DNA of 64,000 nucleotides from Malania oleifera (Eukaryota; Streptophyta; Magnoliopsida; Santalales; Ximeniaceae). The notes below the pieces were generated by a model that saw nothing but the letters and a program-made list of their open reading frames with translations, was not told where the DNA came from and ran no database searches. The position numbers were made by a program, and so were the translations under genes. The DNA is taken from positions 92,177,191 through 92,241,190 of the forward strand of contig NC_080423.1 in the NCBI RefSeq assembly GCF_029873635.1. The letters are read 5' to 3'. Shown here in pieces: positions 56,783-64,000 of this stretch (position 1 is its first letter; the number at the start of each line of letters is the position of its first letter).

Positions 56783-57040
56783 GAGGCGCGAGGAGCGAGG
56801 AAATCGCAGGGAGACAGAGATGGACGAGTGGAGGAGCAACAATCGTGGCGTGTTTTGTTTGTCCCCCCACCGACTGACTCGTCTCCTCTCCTCTTCTCTC
56901 TCTACTGTTTTTATTTTTTCCTCTTTTTTCCTCTCTGGCATTATAGCTTTTATGGCCTCCTCCTCCCCCCTCCCGCCGTTTCGCTTTTCCGGGTGTCGAA
57001 ATACCGAGACCGCCCCCGTTCACGGACCGTATGGGTAATC
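56560..57040 (-). promoter_or_regulatory. Probable ALA1 promoter and first exon zone
   Basis: A GC-richer island amid AT-rich DNA, with a CT microsatellite (56,749-56,776, sense CT) and long pyrimidine runs on one strand. The position upstream of the only gene suggests its core promoter and first exon. No clear TATA box is visible. Confidence 0.4.
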
Positions 57041-59648
57041 AGGTTGACAGAACCACGTCGGACCGCCGTTTGTCTGTCGCCGTTCTGCCTACGTGGACCC
57101 TGCATTATGATTTTTTTAGTTCCCGAAAATACCCCTTCTTCTTTTCACTCATTCCCTGCTCCCAATATAATTTTATTTTAGAAAGTGAGAAAAAAATAAA
57201 TGAATGAAGAATATATCGAATCAATAAATGAAGTTTGACTTTATATATTCCTAATATTTGAATTTTTTCATTTTTTATTAATCAAAATTTATTTAAAAAC
57301 ACATTTGGCACCAAATTAATCCTTTAAAATTTATATTTTTAGAATATTTTAGGTATATTTTTTAAAAATAGTTTTAAAGTATTTAATCAAACATAAGTTT
57401 TGTACATTTTTTCTATCATGTAATTTCAAGTATCTAATATTTTCTCTAAAATTTTAACCAAACAAGCTTAACGTCTATATGATTTTGGTGTAATCTTAAA
57501 CTTTTAAAATTATAAATTAATATAGTTTTCATTTTAGAAATAAAATTAAATTATTTATTCACATTATTTTAATTACAAAAATACCAAATCTTTCTTTTCT
57601 AAAACGTGCAAATCCTTTTGTCATTATTTAGAAATAGGAAAATATCTCCGGAAAAGCACAATCATATATAAGAATATATTTACCTTTAATGACACGCTTA
57701 CTACATTTAACATTTTCATTCATATCTCCTTCGATCATAACAAACAATAAATTTTAAATAAATAACTTTTTTACACATATTGTAATAATATCAACATTCA
57801 CATATCATGGCTTAAATAAACATTCAATATATATTTTTTCTCGCCACCAAACAGTACAAATTTTAACGATCTATTTAAGACATAATTTTAAAAAGAAAGT
57901 AACTTTCCAAATTATGAATATATTCCCAATAATATCCCTAACAAATTAATTTAATTGCAATATTTGCTACGATATGGTTGTCATCAATGAATTTGTGAGT
58001 CATCATTCAAAAAATAATTTTAGCATCAACATGATTTTAGTAAAAATCTAATCTAAGAATATATTGCCCGTTGAATTAATGATTACATATATTATATTTC
58101 CAAATAAACAAAAAATAAAAAGTGAAGATTTGCTTTTGTAATTTTTGTGTTTTTTGTACAAGCCCAAAACAAATTTAGGTTTGCAAGATAAAGATATACA
58201 ATATGTTAGTATTTATCAAAGTAATAAATAAATTTCTTTTGGGGACCTGAAACTCCTATCTGGACAGATTCTTCGGACTCATCTAAGTGGTACCAAATGA
58301 AAAGTAAAATTATTGCCACTCATCCATGGACACACCTCTAATAATTCATTTCTCAAATCACAAGTTAGAAATTAAACTTAGGGCCTTGAGATCTCAAAGA
58401 CCAAACTCCGCACTTACCACTTGAATAAAGTCCAACTAGACAAGTAATAAATAATATTAGAATTTTGCTTCTCTAAGTTTTGTGGGAAAATGCTTATATT
58501 GTGTATAATAAAAGTCTAAAAATTACAAAATAAGTAAAAATATTACAAATAAACATTGATAAAAGTAAAAACTAAAACAAGAAATTATGAAAATGCAAAA
58601 TAAAGGATGAAGAAAATAGGTGTGTACAAGAGAATAATAAGTGTAAATGAAAGAAGATAGCTTTAATATATTTTGGTCAACTTAGAATATTATAATCATT
58701 TGAAAAGAAGAAAATATTAAAATAAAGAAAAAATAGTAAGCTAATAAAAATATAATGTACAAAAATTATATATAGTGAAGATTGTAAAAAAAAAAGTAAA
58801 AAATAAAAATAAAAATAGAAAATAGAAAATTAAAGTAATGGTAAATAGCAAATACCAAACCCTCGATGCTAAATTTTGGTAATTTTAAATTAAAGATAAA
58901 AATTTTATAATAACCAATCAAAACTTTAATTTTGTAAACAAATTAATGAGTCTTGTCCACATAACCAATCAAGTAAAAGGAATAACTTATCTATATTTAG
59001 TAATAAATTTAAGATTAATTTGGAATAATTATTGTCATCATCTCTTCCTCCCCAAAAAGGAGTTGATTTTCTCTGTCAAAACGAGTTAAATGGTCAACAC
59101 TGCAACTAGTGGTAATGTTAAGACAAATAACATAAATGTTAACTCTAAAATATCTTAAGAATTTTATTAAATTTGGAATAAAATTTTTTAAAAGCCTATA
59201 AAAACTAATGAACATTTATATTTTGATTAAGCAAATTAACAATATTAAATCTATCTATATAGGATTAGTAATATATTTAATATTAACTCAATAATCATAT
59301 GCTCAGTTTTAGTCACAATAATTATTATCTATCCCTTATCTTTGTAATTGTACCTTTAATTCATTTATATTTATACATACGCTTAATTTATTATCTCCAC
59401 ATTCTTTTGCTCCCTCTCATAGAATAAATTGAAACAATCCTAGCCCATACGATGATACGACCAGAAACAATGGTCTTTGGCCATAATCATGTACAACTTC
59501 ATGATCCATTTTATTATAAGCTATCATAGCATTGTTAGGGATTTATGGTACATTACACTCACTTGTCTCATGCTTGTCTTTGTAATGAATTATGTGTCCC
59601 AATTCATGCATCAACCCCTGCCAACCTTCCAGCAAGTCGTTCAGCACA
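57041..59648. other. AT-rich spacer, no supported gene
   Basis: About 2.6 kb of AT-rich sequence without transposon proteins, exon chains or RNA genes that I can support. Confidence 0.6.
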
Positions 59649-59792
59649 TTTCCATTATTTTCTTGATTGTTCATCCCACTTATACATGTCATGCCATCCT
59701 CTACCTAGGATTTACTAGCCTTCTTCAATTTTGGATTAGTTGGTTGCCTAGATGATCGCTATTTTACAAGTTGTCAAGTTTTGTATGAATTG
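59649..59792. repeat. Direct repeat, copy A (about 144 bp)
   Basis: Starts TTTCCATTATTTTCTTGATT and ends TTTTGTATGAATTG. The second copy is at 60,259-60,401. Together they bracket a gypsy LTR plus PBS. Confidence 0.9.
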
Positions 59793-60219
59793 TGATATAC
59801 CCAAAATATATCACCTACCTAGAGGAGACCAGAGCGCAGTATTAATGAGGGAAGTTACCGCCCAAGTCAACCGCCACACCGGAACAATTGACACCCGCCT
59901 TATAATGGCTAAAGCGATCCACGCCAATGGGATAATAACAAGAGCGATTCACGCCCACGTCATAACTCCCCAATAAATGGTGTATCACCCTCGAGTCAGA
60001 CTCTTTCACTATAAATAGGGACTCAAAGAAGTGGTTAAGGTATTTCATTCTAAACACTACTATATTATGGCATAAAAAGCCTCTCAAGTCAATTCCTGAC
60101 TTAGGCGTCGAAGAGATCCTCCGTAGTACACCGCGGGTCCTCCAAGCCTTACTTATTTATCTCCTTTCAAGTGGTCGTGATCAGGGATCATGAAGGTTGT
60201 TCAATTTTTAGCTGCAACA
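59791..60219 (+). mobile_element. Gypsy LTR (Tat-like), 429 bp
   Basis: Runs TGTGATATACCC to TTAGCTGCAACA. It contains a TATA box (TATAAATAGGG, 60,010-60,020) and the line CTGACTTAGGCGTCGAAGAG that is common in plant gypsy LTRs. Only about 40 bp of internal sequence follow, so the rest of the element is missing. Confidence 0.75.
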
Positions 60220-60220
60220 A

Positions 60221-60240
60221 TTGGTGTCGTTTATGGGAAC
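60221..60240 (+). promoter_or_regulatory. Primer binding site after the Tat-like LTR
   Basis: TTGGTGTCGTTTATGGGAAC starts one base after the LTR. It is close to the TTGGCGCCGTCTGTGGGAA line that I recall from Tat-type elements. Confidence 0.65.
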
Positions 60241-60258
60241 TTCTTGAGAGGTTTTCTC

Positions 60259-60401
60259 TTCCATTATCTTCGTGATTGTTCATCCCACTTCTACATGCCA
60301 TGTCATCCTCTACCTAGGATTTACTAGCTTTCTTCAATTTTGGATTAGTTGGTTGCCTAGATGATCACTATTCTACAAGTTGTCAAGTTTTGTATGAATT
60401 G
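60259..60401. repeat. Direct repeat, copy B (about 143 bp)
   Basis: Near-identical to 59,649-59,792, starting TTCCATTATCTTCGTGATTG. After TGTATGAATTG the two copies diverge. Confidence 0.9.
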
Positions 60402-60599
60402 AAAAATACTTCTTTGATTACAAAATACAAAATACATGGTTGTATTTATACAATACAAGAAACAAGAAATAGGAAACTAACAACTTAACTAACTATGACA
60501 ACTGATTAAAAACTATATTAACTAACTCATCTTCTCCTCTTCTAACTTAGCCTTGGATTTTAGCTCCAGTTGTTCAATCCATGAGGCAATATTCCAACA
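60390..60599 (-). mobile_element. Copia 3' LTR start, with polypurine tract
   Basis: On the minus strand TGTTGGAATATTGCCTCATG starts at 60,599, directly after a purine tract read as GGGAGGGGGGGGGGGGAG (about 60,600-60,617). The distal end is uncertain; ...AATTCATACA at about 60,390 is one possibility, which would be short for a copia LTR. Confidence 0.55.
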
Positions 60600-60619
60600 C
60601 TCCCCCCCCCCCTCCCATT

Positions 60620-62684
60620 CAAGATGAACATGTATATTTTAAATGTTCATTTTGCGAAGACTATGATGAAATGGAAGAGAACTGAGAGGCTTAGTGAAAA
60701 TGTCTGTTGATTGCAATCGTGAAGGAACATGGAACAACTTTATGATATTTTGTTGTAGTTTTTCTTTAATGAGATGACAGTCGATATGTACATGCTTGGT
60801 TCTCTCATGTTGGACTAGATTGGTAGCAATTGACAATGCTAATTTACTATCGGTGTAAACCAAAACTGGTTACTGATGGGGAAGCTTTTTACTCTTCCAA
60901 GAACTTAGGGAATCACCCAAGAAGACAACAAAACCAGTGACACTTCTTCGAGTGTCAATACATCATGTCCAATCACTATTTGAGAAAGCTTTGAGCTGTA
61001 GTTTTGATGAAGCTAGAAAGAACAAGCCTTGACCAGGAGTTGCTTTTAGATACTTGAGAACTTGAATGGCAACTTGGAAATGACTCACAGCTAGTTTGGC
61101 AAAAAACTAACTTAGAACTTGGACTGAAAATGTAAGATCAAGTCAAGTTAATGTTAAATATAACAATTTCCCAACCAGTCTTCTATAAGCTGAAGGATCC
61201 TCGCACAAATTAGAATCAAAAGCAGTGAGTTTTAAGTTCAAATCTATTGGAAAAGCTGTAGGTTTTGCACCAAGAACTCTGCTTGTTCAAGCATATTGAG
61301 AACAAACTTCCTTTGGTAAAGTGATATACCAGTTTTAGATCTTGCAATCTCCAAGCCAAGAAAATATTTAAGTTTCCCCAAATATTTAATGGTAAACTTG
61401 TCATGTAGAAAAGACTTAAGCAGCTGTATTTCAAGTAAACTATCACTCGCCAAAAGAATATCATCTACATAGACTAGTAAAGCTACGGAAGATGATTTAG
61501 ATTTCTTGATAAACAAAGAACAATCAAAGCTACCTTGAGTAAAACCATAAGCAAGTAATGTCATGGATAGTTTAGCAAACTTGCCTAGAAGCTTGCTTTA
61601 AACCATATAAACTCTTCAAAAATTTATAAACTTTATTTTCTCCTTTGACAACCAAACCATGGGGCAAATCCATATAAACTTCTTCATGCAAGTCACCATG
61701 TAAGAATGCATTATTAACATCCAACTGGTGAAGATGCCAATGCTTAACATCAGCTATAGCAAGCAGTAGCCGAATGGAAGTTATCTTTGCTACAAGAGAA
61801 AAGGTGTCAAAAAAATACAATCCTTCTCGTTGAGTGTAGCCTTTAGCTACTAATATAACTTTGTGCCTCTCAATAGTTCCATTTGCCTTATACTTGATTC
61901 GAAAAAACCCACTTACAACCAATGGTATGTTTATCTTTATGAAGAGTAACAAGTTCCCAAGTCTTATTTAATTCTAAGGCATTTAATTCATTTTGCATTG
62001 CAGCTTGCCATTCAGGAATTTAAGCAGCTAATTTGTAAGTTTTGGGTTCTGTGGAGGCTAAAAGAGAGACTAGAAAAATTTTATGAGAAGAAGACAATCA
62101 GTTTGTGGAAAGAAAATCAGATATGGGATATAAAATACCTGCATTAGGAGAGCAACTAGCAATAGCAGATGAGGGAGTTGCAATTGGAACCTGTGAAGAA
62201 GTACCACAATAAAAATCCTACAAGCAACTTGGCTTTTGTTTAATTCTTGAAGACTTTATGAGCTATGGTAAAACAATATTTGGGATAGGGTTATAGTTCA
62301 AAGATGGTTGATGGTGTGAAGGATGCTAATCTGAGATGAGGTGTTGAGGTGATGGCGAATGTTGATTAGAGGAAATATCAGAAGAATGAAAATAGAAGTC
62401 TGAGGTAGAAGTTGTTGGAGGAAATAAGAAGGTATAAGTTTCAGGATTAGATGGAAAAACCTTGAAAGGAAAGACACTTTCAGAAAAGACTACATTTCCT
62501 AAGATGAAAATCTTTATTAGTATTAAGGTCCATTAAATTGTAGCCTTTTATATCAGAAGGTTAACCCAAGAATAGACATTTGGTAGCTCGTGGATCAAAT
62601 TTATGTTTATGAGGTGTGACTGTTGATGCAAAACAAAGACAACCAAACACTTTGAGGTGAGAAAGATTATGTGGTTTATCAAAT
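60620..62684 (-). pseudogene. Ty1/copia pol: integrase end, RT, RNase H
   Basis: On the minus strand, in copia order: integrase end ([20 protein letters not shown], then [12 protein letters not shown], about 62,560-62,660), RT start ([46 protein letters not shown]; 61,572-61,952), RT core LLVYVDDILLASDS (about 61,445-61,490, site intact) with KYFLGLEIARS, and RNase H end (YTDSKLALSIATNLVQHERT, then KHVHIDCHLIKEKL; 60,640-60,863). Frameshifts and stops separate the parts. At 62,685 the integrase is cut by an LTR. Gag and protease are outside the window or lost. Confidence 0.88.
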
Positions 62685-62850
62685 TGTAATAACCCCAAAA
62701 AAGGGATATAGAAGATTAGTGGAGTGATTTCCAAAAAAATAATTAATTAATTAATTAATCGGATTTATAAAAAAAAGAAAAAAATTAATTTTTTTAATTA
62801 ATAAAATATATTATTATTAATATTAATTAAATATATTATTATTATTATTA

Positions 62851-62893
<43 letters not shown>

Positions 62894-64000
62894 TCCCTGA
62901 AGCTTCAAAGAAGCTTTAGGAGGTTTTTTCTTTCTTCTTCTTCTTCTTTTCTTCTTCTGTTCTACGCGCAGACACACTCTCTCTCTCTCCTCCATTCTCT
63001 CTCCCTCTCTCCTCGGTTACGTGGCAGATTCTCACCTAATTGAGAATCAGAAGATACCGTTGAGCTCAATTCTCCGCTACCGTCATTTCTACCAGAGCGA
63101 ATCGATGGTAGGAGTGGCGTAGGCGTATCTCCTGAGGTAAGCTAATTTTCTATTTTTCTTTAATTTCGTGTAAATTATAAATCTGATTGACGAACGAACA
63201 CCACCACGAGAATCTAAGGATGATTCTCTACAATTCTAGCAGGAAGGAATTCTCGTGGGGTCGTCGTGGGCAAAACCCCAAATTTGGGGTACGGAGGTTA
63301 TTAAGGGGCTTATTTTTAATTAATTAGGATTGATTTAGAAATGCTAAAATGTTGAACATCTGAAGTTGAAGTAAAATTTTCAAAATTTACAAGCCCGGGT
63401 GAGCGCCGCGGGTGTAATTTTGGGACCCGCAGGCAAAATTCATAAAATTAAGTGGGGGTGTCAACTATTGGTTTAAATGTTAATTTGGAGTACATAGGCC
63501 CTAGGGAATGCTAGATGGGTAGTATTTTTAGAAAATGAATTAATTAATCTGGGGAAAATGTAAATTGCAGGATTTGAATTTCGTGCGCTAAGGGCGTAGG
63601 ATTGGGTCCTAACGAGACTCTCAGTAAATCAGGTAAGTGGAATAAATAATAACAGTATTTTTAGAATTATCGTTTGAATTAATATATGAAAATGAGCATA
63701 TTGTATTTTGCCTGAAAATTATTATGATATAAATATCAGATAAATTGTGTGGCATTTGAGTAATACTAATTTGTGATGCTTTGGAGTCTGAAATTAATAT
63801 ATTATGAATATTAGATGAAAATTGTGTGGCACATGACATGTGTTGAAAAATGTAAAATATAACAATGGGTATTTTCTGAGAAAATATTGAAATGAGAATG
63901 ATTGATGTGATTAGTAGAAAATAATGAAATGTGGTATTTATATGTGAGTGGAAATTATTTGCATGAGAAATGAGTTTGTACAAATTATTGATATGAGTAT
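62685..64000 (+). mobile_element. Gypsy LTR, 5' part, cut by the window end
   Basis: Starts TGTAATAACCCCAAAAAAGG at 62,685, inside the copia integrase. It matches the solo LTR at 25,867-27,951 over several lines (ACCACGAGAATCTAAGGATG; GGTGAGCGCCGCGGGTGTAA). It contains an (ATT)n tract at about 62,838-62,891 and a short CT tract (about 62,977-62,988). The right end and target duplication lie outside the window. Confidence 0.85.

Noticed and set aside
56559..57038. Long frames on both strands beside the ALA1 start region
   Set aside because: GC-richer promoter or leader sequence with CT tracts; no frame has a family match, and the frames on opposite strands mirror each other.

Overview
This window is nuclear DNA of a flowering plant, most probably a woody eudicot with a large, repeat-rich genome. 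The reasons are one multi-exon plant-type P4-ATPase gene, nested Ty3/gypsy and Ty1/copia LTR retrotransposons with initiator-Met primer sites, an Au-like SINE relic and strong AT bias. There is no bacterial organisation, CRISPR array or convincing tRNA/rRNA gene.

Layout. 1-2,960: a mosaic of LTR and gag fragments. 2,961-6,416: AT-rich spacer with two SINE-like relics and a 0.19-kb tandem duplication. 6,417-22,754: a minus-strand gypsy complex bounded by two related LTRs (6,417-9,175 and about 20,081-22,754). Its gag-pol is decayed and interrupted by solo LTRs, two of which have exact 5-bp target duplications (ATAGT and GTTGT). 22,755-33,774: a plus-strand Tekay/Del-like gypsy element with both LTRs, PBS, gag, protease, RT, RNase H, integrase, chromodomain-like tail and PPT. 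All its reading frames are broken, and a third solo LTR (duplication TGGCA) sits inside gag. 33,775-42,156: low-copy spacer with two small minus-strand exon candidates. 42,157-55,676: the one clearly intact gene. 56,400-57,040: its CT-rich leader or promoter. 57,040-59,648: AT-rich spacer. 59,649-62,684: a gypsy LTR plus PBS and a minus-strand copia relic. 62,685-64,000: the start of another gypsy LTR that cuts the copia integrase.

The intact gene is a minus-strand ALA1-type phospholipid flippase. I assembled seven coding exons (3,885 nt, 1,294 residues) with matching phases at every junction. Six coding introns result: five are GT-AG, and intron 3 is best read as GC-AG. Introns 1 (5.6 kb) and 5 (3.1 kb) are swollen by transposon relics and local duplications.

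No new defence or enzymatic system is evident. The more unusual signals are architectural: a conserved block near ACTGAGAAGTGTCTCACC in nine LTR copies; clustered GTCGAC-core near-palindromes in three LTR families; PBS-like TGGTATCAGAG motifs inside LTRs; CT microsatellites that lie on the sense strand of both LTRs and the host gene; and a 0.86-kb inverted copy of an LTR-gag junction.
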